Below, one piece after another: positions 24,842 through 31,955 of a stretch of DNA of 64,000 bases. The DNA lies in IMG/VR virus record IMGVR_UViG_3300042453_003743, positions 62,001 to 126,000 of that record; one strand, 5' to 3'. The DNA comes from a virus. A program made the translations under genes and the position numbers. How positions within the stretch are numbered: the first letter of the stretch is position 1; each line of letters opens with the position of its first letter. Below the pieces are notes generated by a model. That model had not been told where the DNA came from, made no database searches, and worked only from the letters and a program-made list of their open reading frames with translations.

Positions 24842-25212
24842 ATGTAAGAATCATTCGGAGCGACAGGCCGACCACCAGCAAAAGGTGGGTCAAAAGACGA
24901 ATCAACGAAACCCTTCGGGGAATCTTCTTTGCATCAGCCGTCATCAGCACGAAGGACTCTGGAAAGAGTTGTAATGGAATGTCAGTAGACATTCACCCTT
25001 TCCCGACCGGAACGATCATTTTCGATGTCCAACTGGGAACGGACTGGACCCGAAAGGGAGTTGAAGCATTCTTGCGCTACATGGAGCAGTCGAACGGTGT
25101 AGTGAGCGTGACCTTGACAACCACAACCGACTCTGATACAATCCACCCATGCGAAAGCCACCCAACCACCGACCCGACCGACCGACCACTTGCGACTTCA
25201 GCGACTTGCTGA
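24838..25212 (+). CDS. Hypothetical basic protein coupled to acidic protein
   Basis: 124 residues, Arg/Lys-rich at the N-terminus (RPTTSKRWVKRRINETLRG) with a strand-helix core. The ATGA overlap couples it to the acidic protein, so an acid-base pair is possible. Its last 20 codons double as the promoter of the next gene and overlap it by 64 bp, so the C-terminal tail is probably not important. Confidence 0.5.
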   Translation: MNVRIIRSDRPTTSKRWVKRRINETLRGIFFASAVISTKDSGKSCNGMSVDIHPFPTGTIIFDVQLGTDWTRKGVEAFLRYMEQSNGVVSVTLTTTTDSDTIHPCESHPTTDPTDRPLATSATC

Positions 25213-25391
25213 ACGAGGTCGCCAAGTTCACCGAAACCAACCCCCTGTGGTTTGAGAACCCGGAGGACTTGGCGCGAATGGCAAGAGCCTACGGCATCAT
25301 CACGATGATGAGTGGACCGGATTCATGCACGGAGGATGAGTGCGAATACATCCTCAACCTTCACCGCACCCTTCAGGAGAACCACAAGTGA
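25149..25391 (+). CDS. Hypothetical early protein
   Basis: 80 residues, leaderless (TACAAT, 6 nt, ATG). Acidic C-terminal half (SCTEDECEYILNLHRTLQ). The promoter lies inside the previous ORF. Coupled to the next gene by GTGA. Confidence 0.6.
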   Translation: MRKPPNHRPDRPTTCDFSDLLNEVAKFTETNPLWFENPEDLARMARAYGIITMMSGPDSCTEDECEYILNLHRTLQENHK

Positions 25392-25756
25392 ACCCCACCA
25401 ACAAGTTTGACGGATTCTTCAGCGGGAACGGAGAAATCCCGCAGAATGTGGAGATGCGACCCCCCACGGTGCCGATGATGGTTCACACCCTCATCGTCCT
25501 GACCGGAACCACGCCGGAGTGGTACAAGAACGAGAAGAACCGCATCATTGCCTGCTCGTTCTTGGAGGCCATTGCCGATGGGGTCAAGGAGTTCAGGGAC
25601 GGGAAGGAGAAGGATTCTCCGATCTCCCTCTCCGAAGCCGCGTTCCTGATGATGACCTCCGAGATTCTGTTCGCCACGCAGCAGTTCGCCTCCGACGAGG
25701 AGCGCGAGCGTTGGCCTGACCGACCGGACACCGTGAGCGACGAGGACGAGGAGTGA
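25388..25756 (+). CDS. Hypothetical early protein (GTG start)
   Basis: 122 residues. GTG at 25388 is chosen because it overlaps the stop of the upstream gene (GTGA) and AGGAG lies 8 nt upstream. Helical with an acidic end (SDEDEE). No family recognised. Confidence 0.6.
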   Translation: MNPTNKFDGFFSGNGEIPQNVEMRPPTVPMMVHTLIVLTGTTPEWYKNEKNRIIACSFLEAIADGVKEFRDGKEKDSPISLSEAAFLMMTSEILFATQQFASDEERERWPDRPDTVSDEDEE

Positions 25757-25757
25757 C

Positions 25758-25785
25758 TTGACAACCCGCGCCCATCGGGTACAAT
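25758..25785 (+). promoter_or_regulatory. tRNA-Lys promoter
   Basis: TTGACA-N16-TACAAT ends 9 nt before the tRNA. Confidence 0.7.
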
Positions 25786-25794
25786 GGGCATCCC

Positions 25795-25867
25795 GCCTCT
25801 GTAGCGCAGTTGGTAGCGCAGTTGACTTTTAATCAATTGGTCGTGGGTTCGAACCCCACCGGAGGCA
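25795..25867 (+). tRNA. tRNA-Lys (TTT)
   Basis: Full cloverleaf: acceptor GCCTCTG/CGGAGGC, anticodon loop CTTTTAA, T arm GTGGG-TTCGAAC-CCCAC. CCA not encoded. The next ATG is only 2 nt after the discriminator base. Confidence 0.9.
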
Positions 25868-25869
25868 TT

Positions 25870-26136
25870 ATGAAAGACAACGAAATCCTAATTCACGCAC
25901 TCACGGAGTCAGACAAACTGCAAATAATTTTTGCAGAACTCATGGAGTTTTGGTTGGAGGGAAAGGAACCTCCCACTTGGTTGGTTGATCAGTACTACGA
26001 CCAACTGGAAGAAGTTCAGGTGGCTTTCAGCGCCGACAAGTTGCATGAGGTCGTGGCGCAGAAGAACCGAGACTTCTACGACGACCTTCAAAATAAACTT
26101 GAAGGCTTGCTTGACAACACCCCGGACTTGTTCTAG
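25870..26136 (+). CDS. Small acidic protein directly after tRNA-Lys
   Basis: 88 residues, acidic and helical. The ATG begins 2 nt after tRNA-Lys, so tRNA 3' cleavage would yield a near-leaderless message. There is no other ribosome-binding site. Its 3' end contains the TTGACA/TAGAAT promoter of tRNA-Leu. Function unknown. Confidence 0.65.
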   Translation: MKDNEILIHALTESDKLQIIFAELMEFWLEGKEPPTWLVDQYYDQLEEVQVAFSADKLHEVVAQKNRDFYDDLQNKLEGLLDNTPDLF

Positions 26137-26147
26137 AATGGGGTCAC

Positions 26148-26220
26148 GGCACGGTAGACCAACGGCAGAGTCAATTGACTCAAAATCAATAAAGTGTGGG
26201 TTCGAATCCCACCCGTGCTA
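26148..26220 (+). tRNA. tRNA-Leu (CAA), short variable loop
   Basis: Acceptor GGCACGG/CCGTGCT, anticodon arm ATTGA-CTCAAAA-TCAAT, T arm GTGGG-TTCGAAT-CCCAC. The variable loop is 5 nt (AAAGT) rather than the long arm usual for bacterial tRNA-Leu. Own promoter at 26111-26139. Confidence 0.8.
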
Positions 26221-26325
26221 CTAAAATAGAGGCGGATCTTCTTCAAGACCGTCCAAGTTGAGAAGGTGAAAGTCTGACGAGTCCGATTCTTTGTAATCGT
26301 AGTGCAGTAAAGTAGCCTTCGACTT
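26221..26325 (+). other. Spacer between tRNA-Leu and tRNA-Arg
   Basis: No ORF. A near-copy of the AGTCCGATAA motif occurs at 26279-26288. Possible pairing of AAGTTGA with TCGACTT would enclose the middle, but no tRNA-like T arm exists. Confidence 0.4.
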
Positions 26326-26399
26326 GTTCCCGTAGCCCAGTTGGATAGAGCAGCCGCCTTCTAAGCGGCAGGTCGCTGGTTCGAATCCAGCCGGGAACG
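26326..26399 (+). tRNA. tRNA-Arg (TCT)
   Basis: Perfect acceptor GTTCCCG/CGGGAAC, anticodon loop CTTCTAA, T arm TCGCTGG-TTCGAAT-CCAGC. Reads AGA. Confidence 0.9.
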
Positions 26400-26435
26400 C
26401 TTGACAAGAAAGGAAACGGTGCTACAATGCTGTAC

Positions 26436-26462
26436 ATGAACACCCCAAAGAGTATATTATAA
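26436..26462 (+). CDS. Eight-residue leader peptide candidate
   Basis: TTGACA-N16-TACAAT, 7 nt, then ATG with the frame MNTPKSIL and TAA. The promoter-start layout is the same as for real island genes, but the frame closes after 8 codons, one being ATA, decoded by the tRNA-Ile encoded just downstream. It could be an attenuator-like leader or an accidental start for the tRNA transcript. Confidence 0.4.
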   Translation: MNTPKSIL

Positions 26463-26468
26463 GTTTTG

Positions 26469-26527
26469 GCGGTGGTTCAAACAAACCGCATAGAGGCAAC
26501 CTACGGTTGCACGGTTCGCAGAGCCGT
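26469..26527 (+). ncRNA. Three tandem hairpins before tRNA-Ile
   Basis: GCGGT...ACCGC (26469-26489), GCAACC-tac-GGTTGC (26496-26510) and ACGGTTC-gca-GAGCCGT (26511-26527) lie back to back between the eight-codon frame and the tRNA. They may be a processed leader or a small RNA. Confidence 0.5.
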
Positions 26528-26541
26528 ACAACTCTGCATAC

Positions 26542-26617
26542 GGAAGGGTGGCTGAATCGTAGTTAGAGCGCATGCCTTATAAGCGTGAATATGTGGGTGC
26601 AACTCCCGCCCCTTCCA
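26542..26617 (+). tRNA. tRNA-Ile (TAT)
   Basis: Acceptor GGAAGGG/CCCTTCC, anticodon loop CTTATAA, T arm GTGGG-TGCAACT-CCCGC (unusual T loop). Reads ATA, a rare codon in GC-rich bacteria. Confidence 0.8.
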
Positions 26618-26640
26618 CTTCCCCCAACCAAAGGAACGAG

Positions 26641-26847
26641 ATGGATCTCAACAAGATCAGAGAGTGCTTGACAACGTTGGAAGACTTCGCCGCCATTCTT
26701 GATGATGGCATGGCTCCTGTCACGCAGGAGGAGATCGAAATCATGGCAGAGGAACTTCCCAAGATCATCTCCACTCTCAAGAAGGAAACCGATGTCAGCA
26801 CGGGCACCGATATGTACGTCAAGTACAGCGGCTTCTGTGACGGCTAA
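26641..26847 (+). CDS. Small acidic helical protein
   Basis: 68 residues from ATG 26641 with AAGGAAC upstream, 23 nt after tRNA-Ile. Acidic helices (TTLEDFAAIL, EEIEIMAEELPKI). Cotranscribed with the tRNA. No family recognised. Confidence 0.6.
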   Translation: MDLNKIRECLTTLEDFAAILDDGMAPVTQEEIEIMAEELPKIISTLKKETDVSTGTDMYVKYSGFCDG

Positions 26848-26898
26848 AAGTTTTTGTTTTTTGCTTGACAACCCCCAACCACAAGGTACAATAGACAC

Positions 26899-27180
26899 AT
26901 GAACTTCGACTTCAACAACATCGCCCTGATCGCCCTCTCGCTCTTTGCCGGATACTTCGGCCTCGCCTACATGAAGGCCCGCTTTGAGGACAGGATGCGC
27001 GCCTACACGCAGCGCATGGATGATCTTCAGACTTGGTTCGACCGTGAGAACGAGCGCATCATGGATCGGATTCGGACTCTTGATGTCCGCGTGAATGATC
27101 TCCGTTTCAACTACGAGACTCACGCCGAATGCAAGAGCAAGTACCCGGCGGAGAAGAACTACTACAACACGGAAGTCTAA
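26899..27180 (+). CDS. Membrane-anchored coiled-coil protein
   Basis: 93 residues, leaderless (TACAAT, 6 nt, ATG). One hydrophobic segment at residues 8-26 followed by a long charged coiled coil. Topology resembles small phage membrane anchors. A terminator follows at 27206-27242. Confidence 0.6.
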   Translation: MNFDFNNIALIALSLFAGYFGLAYMKARFEDRMRAYTQRMDDLQTWFDRENERIMDRIRTLDVRVNDLRFNYETHAECKSKYPAEKNYYNTEV

Positions 27181-27205
27181 ATCCGCTCTAGACTTCCTCT
27201 CATAC

Positions 27206-27242
27206 CAGAGAGCCCCGCAATGGGCTCTCTGTTTTTATTTTG
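27206..27242 (+). terminator. Intrinsic terminator
   Basis: CAGAGAGCCC-cgcaat-GGGCTCTCTG then TTTTTATTTT. Confidence 0.85.
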
Positions 27243-27251
27243 ACAGTAATC

Positions 27252-27290
27252 TACTGATAGTAGTTTTGGATCGGATAGTAGTCCGATAAC
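27252..27290 (+). repeat. GATAGTAG cluster and AGTCCGATAAC copy
   Basis: CTGATAGTAGT, CGGATAGTAGT and then AGTCCGATAAC (27280-27290) immediately upstream of E10. Confidence 0.5.
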
Positions 27291-27305
27291 TAGGCGGCAC
27301 TCGGC

Positions 27306-27346
27306 TTGACAAGTGGAAGGTGATGTGGTACAATCATATTGGTGGA
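27306..27346 (+). promoter_or_regulatory. Extended promoter element E10
   Basis: TTGACA-N17-TACAAT then CATATTGGTGGA, upstream of the leaderless promoter of the MoxR gene. Confidence 0.6.
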
Positions 27347-27423
27347 CAATATAAAAATGGATATTTCAAAATATTTGCGATAGGGTACTTGACACCCCAA
27401 AAAGATTGTGGTACAATGTTCGC

Positions 27424-28695
27424 ATGAACAGCAACATCGACCGCCGCAAGCAGAAGTTCCTCAAGGCTCTCACCGACCTGTACGGAGTCCCATCCTCCAT
27501 CGGTGAGGCACGGTACACCCGTGAGCAGTGCATCAACGCCTTCCACAACACTTACAAGGTGTCGCCCAACGACAACTACAGCACCCTCCCGGCTTGGATC
27601 GTGCAAGACAAGTCCCGTCGCCTTGGCCGGGGACTCTACAACATTCCCGAAACGGTTGTCCTGACCGACGCCATCGAACCCGAAAATGTTTACGAAACTT
27701 CAGGACAGGATTTGACACCACAGGAAACTTGTGGTAGAATGGAAACCATGAACAGCAGCAACTACAACCTCGTCATGCCGTCCAACGATGTTTCCCTCGT
27801 CCCCGTCAAGAACGAAACTTTCGTTCCGTGGGGACACTACGAGGACATCAATGCCATCCTCGCCTCCAAGCAGTTCGCTCCGGTCTACATCACGGGTCTG
27901 TCGGGCAACGGCAAGACCACGATGATCGAACAGGTCTGCGCGAACACCGGACGGGAGTGCATCCGTGTCAACATCACCGCCGAAACCGACGAGGATGACC
28001 TGATCGGTGGGTTCCGCCTCATCAACGGCGAAACCAAGTTCGTGTTCGGTGGAGTCGTGCAGGCCATGCAGCGTGGCGCAATCCTCCTGTTGGACGAGAT
28101 CGACTTGGGAACGGAGCGCATGATGTGCCTTCAGCCCGTGCTTGAGGGCAAGGGTGTCTACATCAAGAAGATCGGAATGTTCGTCAAGCCCGCTCCCGGC
28201 TTCAATGTGGTCGCCACCGCCAACACGAAGGGCAAGGGCGAGTCTGATCGGTTCGTCGGCACCCGCTGCATGAACGAGGCGTTCCTTGACCGCTTCTCCT
28301 ACTGGTTTGAGCAGGAGTACGCTGATAGGGTGGTGGAGGCCCGCATCATCATCCGCAAGATGAAGGCGTATGGCAAGGAGGACAAGGACTTCGCGCAGTA
28401 CCTCGTCAAGTGGGCGGAAACGATCCGCTTGGGCTTCAAGGAGGGCGGCTTGGATGACATCATCACGACCCGTCGCTTGGAGGAGGTCTGCAAGGCGTTC
28501 GCCATCTTCAACGACAAGGAGAAGGCGATCAAGTTGACTCTCACCCGGTTCGACCCGGCTACGCAGGAGGCGTTCTACAACCTCTACACCAAGATCGACC
28601 CGACCATCCTTCCGCCTGTGGACGGGATGGACAAGGAGAAGCAGGCCGTTCCCGCTCCCTCCCCGTCTGACACCAACTACGCAATCAACGCCTAA
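27424..28695 (+). CDS. MoxR/CobS-like AAA+ ATPase with N-terminal targeting domain
   Basis: 423 residues from ATG 27424, six nt after TACAAT (leaderless). Residues 1-75 form a small domain repeated in the 74-residue protein at 28713. The ATPase core follows: Walker A GLSGNGKTTM (about residue 160), Walker B AILLLDEIDLG, sensor-1 VVATANTKGKG and an arginine-finger segment DRFSYWF. Cyanophage CobS-like proteins are the closest known group. MoxR ATPases usually work with VWA proteins such as the one encoded at 29012 to remodel complexes. An internal promoter and start at 27748 can give a short form lacking the first domain. Confidence 0.8.
   Translation: MNSNIDRRKQKFLKALTDLYGVPSSIGEARYTREQCINAFHNTYKVSPNDNYSTLPAWIVQDKSRRLGRGLYNIPETVVLTDAIEPENVYETSGQDLTPQETCGRMETMNSSNYNLVMPSNDVSLVPVKNETFVPWGHYEDINAILASKQFAPVYITGLSGNGKTTMIEQVCANTGRECIRVNITAETDEDDLIGGFRLINGETKFVFGGVVQAMQRGAILLLDEIDLGTERMMCLQPVLEGKGVYIKKIGMFVKPAPGFNVVATANTKGKGESDRFVGTRCMNEAFLDRFSYWFEQEYADRVVEARIIIRKMKAYGKEDKDFAQYLVKWAETIRLGFKEGGLDDIITTRRLEEVCKAFAIFNDKEKAIKLTLTRFDPATQEAFYNLYTKIDPTILPPVDGMDKEKQAVPAPSPSDTNYAINA
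27712..27748 (+). promoter_or_regulatory. Internal promoter inside MoxR gene
   Basis: TTGACA-N17-TAGAAT, 7 nt, then in-frame ATG 27748 at codon 109. It has the exact layout of the other leaderless starts and would produce a 315-residue ATPase without its N-terminal domain. Confidence 0.6.
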
Positions 28696-28712
28696 CAAAA
28701 AGGAAAAAGAAA

Positions 28713-28937
28713 ATGCCTTACATGAACAAGCGCAATCGTTTCGTCGCAGCCGCCAAGCAGTACGCGGATGCCAACCTCAACGGCGACTACAGCAACTTCA
28801 AGAAGTCTGACCTCCTCACGGTCGCACAGTCGATCAACATGAAGGGGACTCCGACTTGGGTTGTCAAGGAGTACGCAAGCGCGGTGAGCCGTGGCGTCTA
28901 CGACCTGACGAGCCTGATCGCTCCTGTGACTGTCTGA
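28713..28937 (+). CDS. Stand-alone paralog of the MoxR N-terminal domain
   Basis: 74 residues with AAGGAAAAAG before the ATG, 17 nt after the MoxR stop. It matches MoxR residues 1-75: an R-K/N-R-F-x-x-A start, then TPTWVVKEYASAVSRGVYDL against LPAWIVQDKSRRLGRGLYNI. It may compete with or replace the targeting domain of the ATPase. It lies between the ATPase and VWA genes and is probably part of the same complex. Confidence 0.65.
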   Translation: MPYMNKRNRFVAAAKQYADANLNGDYSNFKKSDLLTVAQSINMKGTPTWVVKEYASAVSRGVYDLTSLIAPVTV

Positions 28938-29011
28938 TGCTGTTCTGATGTGGGGTGGGGCAATCGGCCCCACCCCTTGACAAGACGCACCACCTGTGGT
29001 AGAATACCGAC

Positions 29012-31252
29012 ATGAACACTTCTCTCTCCATCTTCGCCCGCGCTCTCGCAACCGAAAACCTCTCGTTCTCGTTCGATGCCAACGCAGACACCGCATCGTT
29101 CGACACCAAGAGCCGTCACCTCGTCATGCCCGTGTGGGATGTCTCCGACACCCTTCAGACCATGCTTGTCGCCCATGAGATCAGCCACGCCCTGTGGACT
29201 CCCCATGAGCGCAGTCAGGAGTTGCTGACGCAGGCGGAGAAGGACGGCTACTGCATCAAACTCCTCCACCACATTGCGAATGTCATTGAGGATGTCCGCA
29301 TTGAGAAGTTGATGAAGGCCAAGTACCCCGGCACCCGCAGAGACTTCTTCTTGGGCTACAAGGAGATCGTGGATGCCGACCTGTTCAAGTTCAAGTCGAT
29401 GGACTTGAAGAACACCAACATCATCAACCGACTCAACCTCCACTTCAAGTGGGGTGTCCCCGGCTTCCTGCCCATCGACCTCAACGCGGACGAGAACGAG
29501 ATCGCCATGTTGGTCGATGCCGTTCAGACCTTCGATCAGGGGTTTGAGTTGGCAAAGCACCTCTACAAGCATCCTTCCATGAAGGATATGCGCGAGAAGT
29601 ACGAGGCGCAGGCTGAAAAGCAGAAGAAGTCCTCCGGCACGGACGGGGATCAGGATGATGACGGCACGATGTCGCAGACTGATCTTTCGGACAGCAATCT
29701 TGGCATGGTCGATATGCCCTGTGAGTTCGGTCGCAAGAACGGCGAGAAGTTCCACGCCACGACCCTGACCATCAGCCCGGTGGTCAAGATCGAAAACAAC
29801 ATCATCACCACCGACGAGATGCTTGAGTCCTACGAGGACGCGATCATCGGAAACCCGTATGGGAATCCCACGCTTGACTTGACCAACTACCGCTCCTTCG
29901 TCAAGGAGTCCGATGCGTTCGTTCGCCAGTTGGTCGCGCAGTTTGAGCGTCGCAAGGCTGCGGACGAGATTCGCCGTGAGCGGCCCAAGCAGACCGGGAT
30001 GCTGAACCTTGACCGCCTCCACCAGTTCCGCACCCACGATGACATCTTCCTGTCCAAGATCATCAAGCAGGACGGCAAGAATCACGGCATCGTGTTCTTG
30101 ATCGACTTCTCCGGGTCTATGACCACCGTGCTTGACCATTGCATCCTTCAGGTGTTCCAGTTGGTTTGGTTCTGCGAGAAGGCCAAGATTCCGTTTGAGG
30201 TGTTCGGCTTCACCAACATGAACCTGATCGGCAACCGTGGCAAGGAGGAGGATGAGCGGCACCGCAAGTTCTGCCGCCAACACTCCATTGAGGAGCGGTA
30301 TGTTCCGCTGTACCCCACCGAAACGCAGAACCCTCGCCCGGACAGCATTGTGTGCGGCAACACCCGGCTCATTTCGTTGGCTTCGTCGGCTGATTCGCCT
30401 GCCAAGCGTGAGCGTCTGCTTGCCTTTATCTACGAGTCCTCCGTGCAGCGTACTCGCAGTCAGGTGTTCTCGCTTGGTGGTACTCCGACCGTGGAGGCCA
30501 TGATCCTCACCACTCAATACATGAAGAAGTGGGTGCAGGACAACAATGTGCAGATTCCGACCCTGATGCTCGTCACCGATGGACAGCCCAACGGTGTCTC
30601 GTTGGACCCGACCTCGCCCATGTATTCGGATGTGCCGTATCAGATTCGGGAGAATATGTCCCTCATGGTCCGCAACGACATCCTTCAGACCATGACCCGC
30701 ATCGACAACAAGGAACACGACGGCATGGGCTTGGGCAATGTGGTGGTGTCCGTGATGCTTGATGATCTTCGTCAGACGATGAACGCGAGGACTGTCGGTA
30801 TGTATGTGGGTGGTCGCACCTTCAACGATTCGCTCTACCGTGGCTTCTGCCTTCTGCCGCAAGACCATGAGCAGATGGACAGGATCATTGAGCAGGCACG
30901 AAAGAATGGAGATTGGAGAGCGACGATAAGCCTCCGCGAAAGCCCCCGCTACGAGATGGCTCAACAGCAGTACATGAGTGAGGGGTGCATCATCCTCCCC
31001 ACCGTGAGCAACCCCGGCTACGATGCCTTCTTCCTCATCAAGACTCCCAAGATCGTCAAGGACGAGGAGGCGATTGTGGAGAGCGGAACCTTCGTCAAGG
31101 TGAAGAACACCTTCGTCAAGACGATGGGCAAGAGAGCCGGGAGCCGTGTGTTCCTCTCCAAGTATGTTGACATCGTGGCGGGTCAGCCTGTGCCAAAGAA
31201 CGGGGGCAAGTTGTACGACCTCCCCGCCCACAACGGACTTGAAAGAAAGTAA
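29012..31252 (+). CDS. VWA protein with N-terminal HExxH motif (CobT-like partner of MoxR)
   Basis: 746 residues, leaderless (TAGAAT, 6 nt, ATG). An AHEISHALWTP zinc-site motif is near residue 55, a basic/acidic linker near 200-240, and the VWA domain begins near residue 365 with VFLIDFSGSM (MIDAS D-x-S-x-S), GGTP and TLMLVTDGQ. Cobaltochelatase CobT-like and cyanophage peptidase/VWA proteins have this plan. With the ATPase it probably forms a metal-dependent remodelling or proteolytic machine directed at a host complex. The target is unknown. Confidence 0.8.
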   Translation: MNTSLSIFARALATENLSFSFDANADTASFDTKSRHLVMPVWDVSDTLQTMLVAHEISHALWTPHERSQELLTQAEKDGYCIKLLHHIANVIEDVRIEKLMKAKYPGTRRDFFLGYKEIVDADLFKFKSMDLKNTNIINRLNLHFKWGVPGFLPIDLNADENEIAMLVDAVQTFDQGFELAKHLYKHPSMKDMREKYEAQAEKQKKSSGTDGDQDDDGTMSQTDLSDSNLGMVDMPCEFGRKNGEKFHATTLTISPVVKIENNIITTDEMLESYEDAIIGNPYGNPTLDLTNYRSFVKESDAFVRQLVAQFERRKAADEIRRERPKQTGMLNLDRLHQFRTHDDIFLSKIIKQDGKNHGIVFLIDFSGSMTTVLDHCILQVFQLVWFCEKAKIPFEVFGFTNMNLIGNRGKEEDERHRKFCRQHSIEERYVPLYPTETQNPRPDSIVCGNTRLISLASSADSPAKRERLLAFIYESSVQRTRSQVFSLGGTPTVEAMILTTQYMKKWVQDNNVQIPTLMLVTDGQPNGVSLDPTSPMYSDVPYQIRENMSLMVRNDILQTMTRIDNKEHDGMGLGNVVVSVMLDDLRQTMNARTVGMYVGGRTFNDSLYRGFCLLPQDHEQMDRIIEQARKNGDWRATISLRESPRYEMAQQQYMSEGCIILPTVSNPGYDAFFLIKTPKIVKDEEAIVESGTFVKVKNTFVKTMGKRAGSRVFLSKYVDIVAGQPVPKNGGKLYDLPAHNGLERK

Positions 31253-31267
31253 GTAATATTAGGTACG

Positions 31268-31310
31268 CCCCCACCAGGAAGGAGAGAGCCTGGTGGGGGT
31301 TTTCTTTTGT
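31268..31310 (+). terminator. Strong intrinsic terminator
   Basis: CCCCCACCAGG-aaggagagag-CCTGGTGGGGG then TTTTCTTTT ends the MoxR/VWA unit. Confidence 0.9.
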
Positions 31311-31349
31311 CAAGAACAAAAATTATTATTTCCAGAAAATAATAATTTT

Positions 31350-31387
31350 GATAGTAGTACTGATAGTACTCGGATCGGATAGTAGTT
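31350..31387 (+). repeat. GATAGTAG repeat cluster
   Basis: Two TGATAGTA(G/C) units plus CGGATAGTAGTTAT; also seen at 24434 and 27252. Confidence 0.5.
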
Positions 31388-31395
31388 ATTTGGAC

Positions 31396-31435
31396 GCACC
31401 AAGTATATTGTACCATGCCGGATTCCCGGTGTCAA
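31396..31435 (-). promoter_or_regulatory. Extended promoter element E11
   Basis: Minus-strand TTGACA-N17-TACAAT then ATACTTGGTGC. It points back at the terminator; no minus-strand gene follows. Divergent with E12. Confidence 0.6.
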
Positions 31436-31466
31436 GCCCCCCTGTTATCGTCTTATCGGACTCCCC

Positions 31467-31508
31467 TTGACAAACTTCCGACCCCGTGGTACAATCGTAT
31501 TGGTGGAC
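31467..31508 (+). promoter_or_regulatory. Extended promoter element E12
   Basis: TTGACA-N17-TACAAT then CGTATTGGTGGA. TTATCGGACT at 31453-31462 and GTTATCGGACT at 31560-31570 flank it. Confidence 0.6.
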
Positions 31509-31624
31509 AAAATAATTGAATAGTTTATCAGACTTAGAACACAGGCCGGTGCTCAGAGGGTTATCGGACTTGTATTCAATTGCTTGACAACCCCTATATC
31601 TGGTGTATAGTTACCAGACTGTTC

Positions 31625-31879
31625 ATGCGACTGATAACCCCCCAGCCCCCTGTGAGTACTGATCGTTATGGGGCGGGGGGTTATCGGGCGTTATTCTACC
31701 TGATTATTACCGGTCTGTCCCTCCTGGTTATATACTGGGCGGTTATCGGACTTGGAAAAATTATTCAGAATAATAACGGACAGGATTCAGAGGGACAGGA
31801 TCCAGGAAAGACGGCTCACTACTATCAGGGCGGGGTCCTCCAGATGCTCAGATACGCCAGGTCCCTCCCCACAGATTAA
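31625..31879 (+). CDS. Small single-span membrane protein
   Basis: 84 residues; TTGACA-N16-TATAGT about 13 nt before the ATG. One hydrophobic segment (residues about 24-45, LFYLIITGLSLLVIYWAVIGL). The 3' half of the coding region contains two GGACAGGAT units of the repeat array, so the C-terminal half may not be under strong selection. Confidence 0.5.
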   Translation: MRLITPQPPVSTDRYGAGGYRALFYLIITGLSLLVIYWAVIGLGKIIQNNNGQDSEGQDPGKTAHYYQGGVLQMLRYARSLPTD

Positions 31880-31955
31880 AAATAATAATTTCCGGACAGG
31901 ATTGAAACGGACATCCAGGAAACACCTGGACAGGATTCAAATTGTCGGACAGGAT
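31778..31955 (+). repeat. GGACAGGAT repeat array
   Basis: Five exact GGACAGGAT copies at 31778, 31793, 31894, 31928 and 31947, irregularly spaced; a further copy is at 19172 by the other island border. Possible protein-binding iterons. Confidence 0.55.

Noticed and set aside
26265-26320. Hammerhead-like CTGACGAG and possible extra tRNA between tRNA-Leu and tRNA-Arg
   Set aside because: No matching GAAA strand for stems II and III, and no T arm; only one pairing resembles an acceptor stem.
27700-28698. 332-codon antisense frame over the MoxR gene
   Set aside because: Same cause; the sense strand carries Walker A/B motifs and a matching promoter.
28898-31231. A 777-codon open frame antisense to the VWA gene
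   Set aside because: It mirrors codon bias of the GC-rich sense gene; no promoter or ribosome-binding site, and the sense strand has clear MIDAS and HExxH motifs.
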